Below the pieces are notes generated by a model, which ran no database searches, was not told where the DNA came from, and saw only the letters and a program-made list of their open reading frames with translations. DNA of 11,675 nucleotides, taken from an uncultured Akkermansia sp. Its GTDB lineage: Bacteria > Verrucomicrobiota > Verrucomicrobiia > Verrucomicrobiales > Akkermansiaceae. The position numbers and the translations under genes are program-made. Positions 1 to 6,130 of this stretch are shown piece by piece. The stretch covers positions 1 through 11,675 of the forward strand of contig CANPXA010000038.1 of NCBI GenBank assembly GCA_947585525.1. The letters run 5' to 3'. Position 1 is the first letter of the stretch, and each line of letters starts with the position of its first letter.

Positions 1-1
1 G

Positions 2-883
2 ATCATTTTTTATAATCGCTACACGCGTCAATACGAGGAAGAAAAAATCCTCGGGGAGCGCGGACTGCGGTGGGTGTACGGAACCGGAACCGGCAAGCTG
101 GCTTTACACCTGCTCATCAAACGCGCCTTCTTCTCAAGGCTCATCGGCGTACTCAAAAAATCCCACCGCAGCGCCAAAGAAATAGAACCCTTTATCCGCG
201 AGTACGGCATCAACGCCCATGAGGCGGAACGTCCCGTGGAGACCTACACATCTTTCAACGATTTCTTTACGCGCAAATTGCGACCGGGCTCTCGTCCCAT
301 CTGCTCCGGTTCGTCCCTTGCGCTCCCGGCGGATGCACGCCACCGCGGCTGGCAGAACGCCGCGCAGATTCACAACGTGTACGTGAAAGGGCAACGTCTT
401 GATCTCCCCGCATTGCTCGGCGATGCTCAACTTGCCCAAAAATACGCACATGGCGCCGTACTTCTCTCACGCCTCTGCCCCGTGGATTACCACCGTTTTC
501 ACTTCCCCGCCTCAGGTACACCCGAAGAGGCTGTACTCATTCCGGGCTCTCTTGCCAGCGTCTCTCCCTACTGCTTACGGGAGCGTATTGCCTGGCTCTG
601 GAGCAACAAGCGCGAGCGCGTCATCCTGCACACGGAAGGCGTAGGAGATATCGTGTTGCTTGCCATCGGCGCTACCGGCGTCGGTTCCATTCATCAGACA
701 TATATTCCCCACTCCGCTGTAAAAAAGGGAGATGAACAGGGATTTTTTTCCTTCGGAGGATCCACGGTGATGTGTTTCTTCGAACCCAATCGCATACAAC
801 TGGCACCCGATATCCTTGAGCAGACAGAACGAGGTTTTGAAACCTACGCTCGCCAAGGAGACTTCCTTGCTACTCCTCTCTGA
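2..883 (+). CDS. psd: Phosphatidylserine decarboxylase proenzyme (5' end just outside window)
   Basis: Decarboxylates phosphatidylserine to phosphatidylethanolamine at the inner membrane. The frame is open from base 2 and reads IIFYNR, the typical start of this family. Base 1 is G, so the start ATG probably has its first two bases outside the window, giving about 294 residues, normal for the family. Numbering from that inferred Met: a PADAR segment with Asp112, CPVDYHRFHFP with His165 and His168, and the self-cleavage site FGGST with Ser255 (codon 761-763). Cleavage before Ser255 would leave a long beta chain and a 40-residue alpha chain whose N-terminal Ser becomes the pyruvoyl group. The known Asp-His-Ser triad is therefore present. 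The site reads GGST rather than the LGST of E. coli, as in the clostridial-type enzymes. A GTG at 74 also opens this frame but would drop conserved N-terminal sequence. Neighbours upstream are unseen; downstream is repeat-rich and gene-free. Confidence 0.93.
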   Translation: MIFYNRYTRQYEEEKILGERGLRWVYGTGTGKLALHLLIKRAFFSRLIGVLKKSHRSAKEIEPFIREYGINAHEAERPVETYTSFNDFFTRKLRPGSRPICSGSSLALPADARHRGWQNAAQIHNVYVKGQRLDLPALLGDAQLAQKYAHGAVLLSRLCPVDYHRFHFPASGTPEEAVLIPGSLASVSPYCLRERIAWLWSNKRERVILHTEGVGDIVLLAIGATGVGSIHQTYIPHSAVKKGDEQGFFSFGGSTVMCFFEPNRIQLAPDILEQTERGFETYARQGDFLATPL

Positions 884-1006
884 CAGACTTTAAAAGTCCC
901 TGTGCCGAACATGCGTCGCCCATCGAACCAGGGCAAACACATTTAAGAGAAGTTCATCAACCGAGAAAACACTCTTGTTGATTGATATTATTGCTGATAC
1001 GCAATC

Positions 1007-1255
1007 ATGGCACAGCATATCTCCGAACGCTTTCCTTGCAGCGACCACCCGAGATTTTACCCACCACTTGCCTCAAGCTCGCCTCACGAGCTTTGCTTCG
1101 GAGTCTCCTCACCCCTACGGGGCAGCCCTGCGGTCTGACCAATCGATCATACAGCCGTCGGTCGCTTTCGGCTTTCGCTCCGCATATCCCGCACCGGATG
1201 GCGCGCGTACTTTCCAATTCGTAATTCGTAATTCGTAATTCGTAATTCGTAATTC
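1007..1255 (+). repeat. Composite dispersed repeat, copy A
   Basis: Starts with a 51-base block (1007-1057) that matches 7053-7103 at 47 of 51 positions. It continues with a TTTCGCTCCGCA box (1173-1184), a GCGCGC...TTTCCAA box, and ends in five direct AATTCGT heptamers (1216-1250) plus a partial unit. The same blocks recur in the same order and orientation at 3759-3909 and 7053-7183. On the minus strand the heptamers read as repeated ITNYELR, a known signature of intergenic repeats being mis-called as protein. Confidence 0.75.
1216..1255 (+). repeat. Tandem heptamer array (AATTCGT)5 plus partial unit
   Basis: Five perfect AATTCGT units at 1216-1250, followed by AATTC and then TAG, directly abutting the left end of the inverted-repeat element at 1259. 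Unit length, sequence and orientation equal those at 1430-1457 and 3867-3887. Confidence 0.95.
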
Positions 1256-1258
1256 TAG

Positions 1259-1426
1259 CACCTCTAAAAACTCGTTTTTTAGATAGCGGGCAATCGATGG
1301 TGCTTATCCTTTTGGACATTTTTCCTATTTTTCTCCCTCAAAGTCCTCCCATTTTTCCCTTTTTTTTGACTCCTTTCTCCTCAACTTTTTTTCTCTCGTT
1401 TTTCATCCTAGTAGTTTTTAGAGGTG
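1259..1426. mobile_element. MITE-like element with 14-bp terminal inverted repeats
   Basis: CACCTCTAAAAACT at 1259-1272 is the perfect reverse complement of AGTTTTTAGAGGTG at 1413-1426. The 140 bases between are very T/C-rich on the + strand and hold no ORF of note. Heptamer arrays in the same orientation flank both sides, as if the element had landed inside one array. No clear target-site duplication is visible, and there is no transposase. The alternative is a structured RNA or long-stem hairpin. The inverted repeat is certain; its mobile nature is inference. Confidence 0.45.
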
Positions 1427-1429
1427 GCA

Positions 1430-1457
1430 AATTCGTAATTCGTAATTCGTAATTCGT
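1430..1457 (+). repeat. Tandem heptamer array (AATTCGT)4
   Basis: Four perfect units, then AAATGGGTGAGTTCCGGTCA, which resembles AAATGGGCGAGCTCCGCTC after the 3867-3887 array. This trailing block runs into the stop codon of the hydrolase gene at 1475-1477, so the repeat reaches the coding end. Confidence 0.95.
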
Positions 1458-1474
1458 AAATGGGTGAGTTCCGG

Positions 1475-2515
1475 TCACTTCAGGTACGTTTGGAAGAAAT
1501 GATCAATCTGATCAAAAGGTATCTTGTCAAAGTTGTCGTAAAGATCCGTATGACTCGCACCGGGAACAATGATGAGCTCTTTGTTGTCCCCCTTGAGCAT
1601 ATTGAAAGCAGTTTCCCCGAAGTAGCGCGAGTGGGCTTTTTCTCCGTGCACCACGAGCACGGCATTGCGTATCTCGCCCGCGTATGCGAGCAACGGAGTG
1701 TTCAGTAGTGAAATGGCAGCGGTTTTGTTCCACCCGGCATTTGAATTCAGTGAACGCGGATGATACCCTCGCTCCGTTTTATAGTAAGCATGGTAGTCCT
1801 TCATGAACTGCGGGGCATCTTCCGGCAAGACATCCGGTACTCCGCCCGCTGTCTCCGGCGCGTTTCGTTGAGCATCCTTGAGTCTCTGCTCTGCGAGCTG
1901 TGCACGCATGGCATCTCGTGCATCGGCGTTGTCGGCACTGTCAAAGTAACCGTTGGCTGTCACGCGATGCATATCATACATTGTACTTGAAACGGTGGCA
2001 CGGATGCGTGGATCCACGGCCGCCGCGTTGAGAGCCAACCCTCCCCAACCACAGATGCCGACAATGCCGATCTTCCCGCCATCTACGTACGGCAACAGGG
2101 TCAGAAAATCCACGGCCGCGCAGAAGTCCTCTGTGTTGATATCCGGAGACGCCACATAGCGAGGCGTACCACCACTCTCTCCGGTGTATGAAGGGTCGAA
2201 TGCCACAGCCACATACCCTCGCCGAGCCAATTCCTGCGCATACAATCCCGAGCTCTGCTCCTTCACCGCACCGAACGGTCCGCACACCGCTACCGCCGCG
2301 TACCTCTTCCCGGCATCAAATCCTGCCGGCAAATACAGATGCCCGGCCAGTTCGATGCCAAACCTATTTGTGAAGCGTACGTCCTGCGCGTTGATCGTCG
2401 GATCAATCTTAAATACTCTTGTGTCGTTCTTGATGGTGTTCATATTGTTCGTGTTTGTTGCGGTTGCAGGCAGCAACATGAGCGCTGCCGTTATCATTTT
2501 GAGCATCGTCTTCAT
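1475..2515 (-). CDS. Exported alpha/beta hydrolase with Cys nucleophile (dienelactone hydrolase/YcjY-like)
   Basis: 346 residues. The N-terminus (basic KTMLK, hydrophobic MITAALMLLPATA) looks like a signal peptide with cleavage near residues 18-20, so the protein probably acts in the periplasm. The hydrolase core spans about 45-345. The nucleophile elbow is GICGWGG (153-159), with Cys155 where most relatives have Ser, as in dienelactone hydrolases. The catalytic His is in GASHTDLYD (His322). VVHGEKAHSRYF (288-299) matches a strand often carrying family-conserved residues. The substrate cannot be read from sequence. The start is fixed by a strong Shine-Dalgarno GGAGGAGG nine bases before the ATG; Met4 and Met7 are worse placed. 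The gene is divergent from a LysR regulator, which likely controls it. No terminator is seen beyond the stop, only repeats. Confidence 0.88.
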   Translation of the reverse strand: MKTMLKMITAALMLLPATATNTNNMNTIKNDTRVFKIDPTINAQDVRFTNRFGIELAGHLYLPAGFDAGKRYAAVAVCGPFGAVKEQSSGLYAQELARRGYVAVAFDPSYTGESGGTPRYVASPDINTEDFCAAVDFLTLLPYVDGGKIGIVGICGWGGLALNAAAVDPRIRATVSSTMYDMHRVTANGYFDSADNADARDAMRAQLAEQRLKDAQRNAPETAGGVPDVLPEDAPQFMKDYHAYYKTERGYHPRSLNSNAGWNKTAAISLLNTPLLAYAGEIRNAVLVVHGEKAHSRYFGETAFNMLKGDNKELIIVPGASHTDLYDNFDKIPFDQIDHFFQTYLK

Positions 2516-2524
2516 TTCGATTCT

Positions 2525-2532
2525 CCTCCTCC
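2525..2532 (-). promoter_or_regulatory. Shine-Dalgarno of the alpha/beta hydrolase gene
   Basis: GGAGGAGG on the minus strand, nine bases from the ATG. It is the strongest ribosome binding site in the window and contrasts with lysR, pgk, rpe, ftsA and ftsZ, where none is visible. Confidence 0.8.
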
Positions 2533-2557
2533 GTGTTCCTCATCTTAACTCATTCTC

Positions 2558-2586
2558 CATTTTATAGCAAATACTTTCATTTTATA
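2558..2586. promoter_or_regulatory. Pair of CATTTTATA direct repeats, candidate hydrolase promoter elements
   Basis: CATTTTATA occurs at 2558-2566 and again at 2578-2586, exactly 20 bp apart (about two helical turns). On the minus strand each reads TATAAAATG, so either could be a -10 element for the hydrolase gene. No good -35 is seen for either. They may instead be operator half-sites. Confidence 0.35.
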
Positions 2587-2616
2587 TTGCATTATGCCTC
2601 TTAAGCATGATAGAAT
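2587..2616 (+). promoter_or_regulatory. Predicted lysR promoter (TTGCAT-N18-TAGAAT, extended -10)
   Basis: -35 TTGCAT at 2587-2592, an 18-bp spacer ending in TGA, and -10 TAGAAT at 2611-2616. The ATG begins seven bases after the -10, so the transcript would start at or next to the start codon. The same TG-N-TAGRAT pattern precedes rpe. Confidence 0.5.
2594..2608. promoter_or_regulatory. LysR-type operator: ATGC-N7-GCAT palindrome
   Basis: ATGC (2594-2597) and GCAT (2605-2608) are separated by 7 bases and contain the T-N11-A pattern (T2595, A2607) typical of LysR-family binding sites. It lies in the divergent intergenic region between the hydrolase gene and the lysR gene, and inside the spacer of the predicted lysR promoter, as expected for an autorepressing regulator. 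Confidence 0.5.
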
Positions 2617-2622
2617 GAATCC

Positions 2623-3519
2623 ATGGAATTACGGGTTTTGCGTTATTTTCTGGCGGTTGCAAAAGAGGGCTCGGTGAGTCGGGCCGCCGTTGCTCTGCAT
2701 GTAACCCAACCGACTCTCTCCCGCCAGATCATGGATCTGGAGAATGAGCTCGGAGTCCAACTCTTTCACCGCTCCAGTCGAGCAACGACCCTGACTGAGT
2801 CTGGTATCTACTTCAGGAGGCGAGCTGAAGAAATAGTAGCCCTCGCCGACTCGGCTCAGAGAGAATTCCGTGGAACAGAGGATAAACTTGTCGGAGACAT
2901 TGCCATCGGTGGAGCTGAGACTCCCGGCTTTTCCCTGCTGGCGGAAGCGGCACGGCGCGTCCGCCAACAACACCCCGGCATACACTTTCGCCTCTTCAGC
3001 GGCAATGCGAACGACGCTGCAGAGCGCATGGAGAGCGGTGTCCTTGACTTCGCTCTCTTCATTGATCCCGTGGACGTACACCGCTACGAAACCCTCACTC
3101 TGCCCATCAAGGACACTTGGGGCGTTCTCATGCGCCGCGACTCCCCTCTCGCACGCCATAAGCGCATCACTCCATCCATGCTGCACGGCAAACCTCTGCT
3201 TATTTCTTCCCAATCTCAAGTGGAATCCCTCCTTTCGGACTGGATGGGCAGCGACATCACCAAACAAATGATTGCAGCGCGAGGCAATCTCCTCTACAAT
3301 CTCGCCCTCATGGTGCAACAAAATCTCGGCTACGCCATCACTCTCGGCGGTATTGCCTCAACTGGTCCCGGCAGCGCCTTCGCTTTTCGCCCACTCTCGC
3401 CCAAGCTGGAAGCATCCCTTCACCTTGCGTGGCTTAAGTCTCGCCCGATGTCGCGCGCCGCAGCCTGCTGGTACAACTGTCTTTGCGACATCACTCATTC
3501 GCCGCGCGGAGGACGTTAA
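2623..3519 (+). CDS. LysR-family transcriptional regulator
   Basis: 298 residues, the usual length of the family. The N-terminal winged helix-turn-helix covers about residues 1-60, with the signature SRAAVALHVTQPTLSRQI followed by LENELGVQLFHRS. A linker helix follows (about 60-88), then a periplasmic-binding-protein-like effector domain from about 90 to 290 (VGDIAIGGAE..., ESGVLDFALFIDP). It binds DNA as an oligomer and usually controls the divergent neighbour, here the alpha/beta hydrolase. The effector is unknown. The start at ATG 2623 gives the canonical MELRVLRYFLAVA opening. There is no Shine-Dalgarno, and the predicted promoter places the transcript start at the ATG. No terminator is apparent downstream. 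Confidence 0.94.
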   Translation: MELRVLRYFLAVAKEGSVSRAAVALHVTQPTLSRQIMDLENELGVQLFHRSSRATTLTESGIYFRRRAEEIVALADSAQREFRGTEDKLVGDIAIGGAETPGFSLLAEAARRVRQQHPGIHFRLFSGNANDAAERMESGVLDFALFIDPVDVHRYETLTLPIKDTWGVLMRRDSPLARHKRITPSMLHGKPLLISSQSQVESLLSDWMGSDITKQMIAARGNLLYNLALMVQQNLGYAITLGGIASTGPGSAFAFRPLSPKLEASLHLAWLKSRPMSRAAACWYNCLCDITHSPRGGR

Positions 3520-3860
3520 CTTTCCGTATGCACTTCTGCAACGGAGGAGAGAGTATATCTCCGGCGTTGATTGATCTCGACTAATCCCTCAGCATGATTT
3601 CGTAAAATGGGATGACCGGGAAGTTTGCACACGTCTCCCAAGAAAATTTTCTCTGGGCTCATTCAACCCATTCCCCAACGCATTTCCAAGAGATAAAGGA
3701 AGTAAGCCCAACAAGATGGCAAACCATTGACGATTCAGCAAAGCGGCGGGATCAGCATGGCATAACTCCGGACACTTTCATTCTGTCAACGCTCCCTCAT
3801 CCTCGAAAATTCCATCTTACTTCCGCTCCGCAAAAACGCGTGTAGCGCGCATTATTTCCA

Positions 3861-3887
3861 AATCGTAATTCGTAATTCGTAATTCGT
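3861..3887 (+). repeat. Tandem heptamer array AATCGT(AATTCGT)3
   Basis: One shortened unit (AATCGT, 3861-3866) and three perfect AATTCGT units. Same orientation as the arrays at 1216 and 1430. Confidence 0.93.
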
Positions 3888-3892
3888 AAATG

Positions 3893-3909
3893 GGCGAGCT
3901 CCGCTCGCC
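3893..3909. other. Perfect hairpin GGCGAGC-TCC-GCTCGCC
   Basis: Seven-bp GC-rich stem with a 3-base loop, directly after the heptamer array. The corresponding place after the 1430 array (1461-1476) has a decayed version. No T-run follows, so it is not a standard intrinsic terminator; it looks like part of the repeat element. Confidence 0.7.
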
Positions 3910-3970
3910 TCCGACCGCCTGTTGGAATCGCGTTTTTCTTGGGACACGCGTGGGGAGTTTGTGATAAAAC

Positions 3971-4000
3971 TTGCGAATAGAGGGACACTTGTGATAGGAT
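3971..4000 (+). promoter_or_regulatory. Predicted rpe promoter (TTGCGA-N18-TAGGAT, extended -10)
   Basis: -35 TTGCGA at 3971-3976, 18-bp spacer ending in TGA, -10 TAGGAT at 3995-4000. Only six bases separate the -10 from the ATG at 4007, so the mRNA is predicted to be leaderless. It has the same geometry as the lysR promoter. Confidence 0.55.
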
Positions 4001-4006
4001 GTGCGT

Positions 4007-4675
4007 ATGCTGATAGCACCATCGATGTTGGCTTGTGATTTTCGGAGGATAGGAGAAGAGGCTCAGCGAGCCGTGGAAGCTGGTGCAGATTGGTTGCACC
4101 TGGATGTGATGGACGGATCATTCGTGGACAACATATCGTTCGGACCGGACATCTGCGCGGCCGTGCGCAAGAGTGTGGGCCCCGCGGTGTTTTTGGACGC
4201 ACATTTGATGATAGACGCCCCGGATCGCTACTATCCGAGGTTTCTGAAGGCGGGAATGGATCTCATCAGTATTCATGTGGAACGCGAGGGGAAGGTTGAT
4301 CTGCACACCACGCTGCAAGGTATCCGTGAGGGCGGGGCGAAGTGCGGCATCGTAGTCAACCCGGCAACGCCGGTGGAGCGGGTGGTGCCGTATTTAGCCG
4401 AAGTGGATCTGGTGCTGGTGATGAGTGTCGTTCCCGGATTCGGCGGGCAGAGTTTCATGGCAGACACGTTGGAGAAGGTTCGTTTTTTGAAGGATGGACG
4501 AGAACGGGCGGGGCTGAACTATATCATCCAAATGGATGGCGGGATCGGACCTGCTCAGGCGCCCGTCTGCGCCCAAGCAGGAGCGGATTGTCTGGTAGCA
4601 GGTAGTTCCACCTTCCGTGCACCGGACATGGCAGCGGCTATCAACAGCATGAAAAAAACTGCCGCGCAGGATTAG
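4007..4675 (+). CDS. rpe: Ribulose-phosphate 3-epimerase
   Basis: Interconverts ribulose 5-phosphate and xylulose 5-phosphate in the cytoplasm (pentose-phosphate or Calvin-type pathways). The 222-residue length is typical for this TIM barrel. From ATG 4007: IAPSML with Ser6, LHLDVMDG with His31 and Asp33, DAHLM with His66, and MDGGI with Asp177. These are the metal-binding and catalytic residues of the family. The phosphate-binding loop PGFGGQSF (143-150) and VAGSSTFRAPD near the C-terminus are also present. A GTG at 4001 would add two residues, but it sits immediately after the -10 element, and MLIAPSM is the family's usual opening, so 4007 is preferred. It is convergent with pgk, 46 bp apart. 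The last bases double as part of the pgk terminator. Confidence 0.96.
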   Translation: MLIAPSMLACDFRRIGEEAQRAVEAGADWLHLDVMDGSFVDNISFGPDICAAVRKSVGPAVFLDAHLMIDAPDRYYPRFLKAGMDLISIHVEREGKVDLHTTLQGIREGGAKCGIVVNPATPVERVVPYLAEVDLVLVMSVVPGFGGQSFMADTLEKVRFLKDGRERAGLNYIIQMDGGIGPAQAPVCAQAGADCLVAGSSTFRAPDMAAAINSMKKTAAQD

Positions 4676-4690
4676 CCCACGCGGCAGCTT
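4652..4690 (-). terminator. Intrinsic terminator of pgk, embedded in the rpe 3' end
   Basis: Read on the minus strand: CTGCCGCG, a 13-base loop, CGCGGCAG, then seven T. The 8-bp GC stem (4680-4687 with 4659-4666) can extend by A-U pairs. The T-run corresponds to the AAAAAAA inside the rpe coding sequence at 4652-4658. On the + strand the stem straddles the rpe stop codon but is followed only by CTTGAAG, so it serves rpe poorly. Confidence 0.8.
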
Positions 4691-4721
4691 GAAGTTTGCT
4701 CTTTCTGTCAGACGTAGAACA

Positions 4722-5921
4722 TTACTTATCGGTAAGAGATCCGATACCGGGGAGTTCCTTACCCTCGAGGAGCTCAAGCGAAGCGCCTCCGCCTGTTGAG
4801 CAGAAGGACAGCTTATCTGCCACCTTGAACTTCTTAGCGGCCGTCACGGAATCACCGCCGCCCACAATGGAAATGCAGTCTGCCGCCGCAAGACACTCGG
4901 CAATAGCCTTGGTGCCCTTGGAGAAGGAATCCAGTTCAAAGACGCCGAGAGGACCGTTCCAAAGGACGGTCTTGGCCCCCTTGAGGATGGAACAGAACTC
5001 CTCGATCGCCTTGTCGCCGATATCAATGCCCATGCCACCTTCAGGAATTTCGCCCCCTTCCGCAATAGGAGCGGTAACGTGAGTCTCCGCACCCTCCTCA
5101 AACTTAAAGGTGTAGCGCACGTCAGCCGGCAATACAAAACGTACCCCCTTAGCCGCCGCATCCGCAAGTATTTGATTGGCGAGATCAAGTTTGTCCGCTT
5201 CAATTTTGGAGGAGCCGACTTGATGTCCCTGGGCGGCGAGGAACGTGTTGGCCATAGCGCCGCCGATGAGGAAGGTCTGACTCTTTTCCATGAGCTTAGA
5301 AAGGACCTGAATCTTGTCAGACACTTTGGCTCCACCCATGATGACGACAAAGGGCTGCTCCGGATGTTCAAGTTTTCCCTCGAGATACTCGAGTTCGTGC
5401 TCGATAAGGAAGCCCATGGCGGACTTCTCAGCGAAGTGGGTCACTCCCTCCGTAGAAGCGTGAGCGCGATGGGCGGAACCGAAAGCATCGTTCACATACA
5501 ACTTAGCATTGCCAAGCAAAGCTTTTGCAAACTCCGGGTCATTTTTCTTCTCCTTTTTGTCGAAGCGTACGTTGTCCAGCAGCACCACCTCGCCGTCCTT
5601 CAGAGCAGCACGAGCTGCAGATGCAGCCTCACCTATGGTTTCCGGTACAAAGGCAACCGGTTTGCCCAAGAGCTCTGCAAGCTTGTCAGCCGCCGCCTTC
5701 AACGAAAATTCTTCCTGGTAGCCGGTGCCTTCCGGACGCCCCAAGTGGGAGCAGAGTACCAAGCGTGCGCCGTGCTCCAAAAGATACTTAATGGTGGGAA
5801 GCGCAGCGGCGATGCGAGCATCATTCGTGATGACTCCGTCCTTCATCGGCACGTTGAAATCCACACGCATGAGGACTTCCTTACCGGTTACATCAAGATC
5901 GCGTACAGTCAATTTTGCCAT
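4722..5921 (-). CDS. pgk: Phosphoglycerate kinase
   Basis: Transfers phosphate between 1,3-bisphosphoglycerate and ADP in glycolysis, or the reverse in gluconeogenesis; cytoplasmic monomer. 399 residues, full length. N-domain substrate motifs: MRVDFNVP (18-25), SHLGRPEG (58-65), the VRF segment with Arg119, and NDAFGSAHRAHAST (144-157). C-domain nucleotide motifs: GGAKVSDK (196-203), WNGPLGVFE (321-329), VGGGDSVTA (353-361) and STGGGASLELLEGK (375-388). LLDNVRF has Asp where most homologues have Glu, a mild change. The opening MAKLTVRDLDVTGKEVLMRVDFN resembles verrucomicrobial Pgk. The ATG at 5921 is the family start, although no Shine-Dalgarno precedes it. A promoter lies about 60 bp upstream, and the gene ends in an intrinsic terminator. 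Confidence 0.97.
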   Translation of the reverse strand: MAKLTVRDLDVTGKEVLMRVDFNVPMKDGVITNDARIAAALPTIKYLLEHGARLVLCSHLGRPEGTGYQEEFSLKAAADKLAELLGKPVAFVPETIGEAASAARAALKDGEVVLLDNVRFDKKEKKNDPEFAKALLGNAKLYVNDAFGSAHRAHASTEGVTHFAEKSAMGFLIEHELEYLEGKLEHPEQPFVVIMGGAKVSDKIQVLSKLMEKSQTFLIGGAMANTFLAAQGHQVGSSKIEADKLDLANQILADAAAKGVRFVLPADVRYTFKFEEGAETHVTAPIAEGGEIPEGGMGIDIGDKAIEEFCSILKGAKTVLWNGPLGVFELDSFSKGTKAIAECLAAADCISIVGGGDSVTAAKKFKVADKLSFCSTGGGASLELLEGKELPGIGSLTDK

Positions 5922-5981
5922 GGTATGATCAGGGTTGATTGGTTATATGAAAAAGTTGCGGGTCTCGTCCGCTCGTCGCGG

Positions 5982-6009
5982 ATTATAGCAAATTTCCACT
6001 CGCAAGCAA
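5982..6009 (-). promoter_or_regulatory. Predicted pgk promoter (TTGCTT-N16-TATAAT)
   Basis: On the minus strand, -35 TTGCTT (6009-6004), a 16-bp spacer and a perfect -10 TATAAT (5987-5982). It predicts a 5' leader of roughly 55 bases before the pgk ATG, unlike the near-leaderless rpe and lysR promoters. Confidence 0.6.
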
Positions 6010-6130
6010 GCCGAATTGACGATGTACAGGAAGATAACTTTGTTGAGATGCAAACCGAATTTCGCTTGACAAGGGGGTGAGGAGGAAGTAGGATGCTGCT
6101 TCCGATGCCGCTCCGGCGGCGTACACACAC

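Larger units (their letters stand above)
884..1474. other. Gene-free, repeat-rich intergenic region
   Basis: 591 bases separate the ends of psd (+) and the alpha/beta hydrolase (-), two convergent genes. I see no credible gene. The region contains one copy of a composite dispersed repeat (1007-1255), a 168-bp element with 14-bp inverted ends (1259-1426) and a second heptamer array (1430-1457). A weak hairpin, GACTT-TAA-AAGTC, sits right after psd at 886-898 but has no T-run, so it is a doubtful terminator. The inner part of the inverted-repeat element (about 1310-1410) is almost entirely C and T on the + strand. Confidence 0.8.
3759..3909 (+). repeat. Composite dispersed repeat, copy C
   Basis: Bases 3759-3779 match 7060-7080 at 18 of 21 positions (GGCATA-CTCCG-AC-CTTTC). 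Then come TTCCGCTCCGCA (3821-3832), GCGCGC plus TTTCCAA (3845-3862), three AATTCGT heptamers (3867-3887), AAATGGG and a GC hairpin (3893-3909). Block order and orientation equal those of copy A. Confidence 0.65.
3520..4006. other. Gene-free intergenic region with repeat copy C
   Basis: 487 bases between lysR and rpe. Short frames exist, but none has a recognisable protein or start signal. The region holds a degenerate copy of the composite repeat (3759-3909) with its heptamer array and a perfect hairpin, then the rpe promoter (3971-4000). Bases 3520-3700 show nothing I can name. Confidence 0.75.

Noticed and set aside
886..898. Terminator after psd
   Set aside because: The stem is only 5 bp with a 3-base loop and has no T-run.
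1005..1319. Minus-strand frame containing ITNYELRITNYEL
   Set aside because: The peptide is only the translation of AATTCGT tandem repeats within intergenic repeat copy A; no start signal or domain.
1216..1457. CRISPR array
   Set aside because: The repeats are contiguous heptamers without unique spacers, and there are no cas genes.
3612..3845. 77-codon + frame between lysR and rpe
   Set aside because: It overlaps repeat copy C, has no ribosome site, and its composition does not look protein-like.
5079..6080. 333-codon open frame on the + strand opposite pgk
   Set aside because: It lies antisense to a certain, full-length pgk, has no recognisable domain or start signal, and arises from pgk codon bias.
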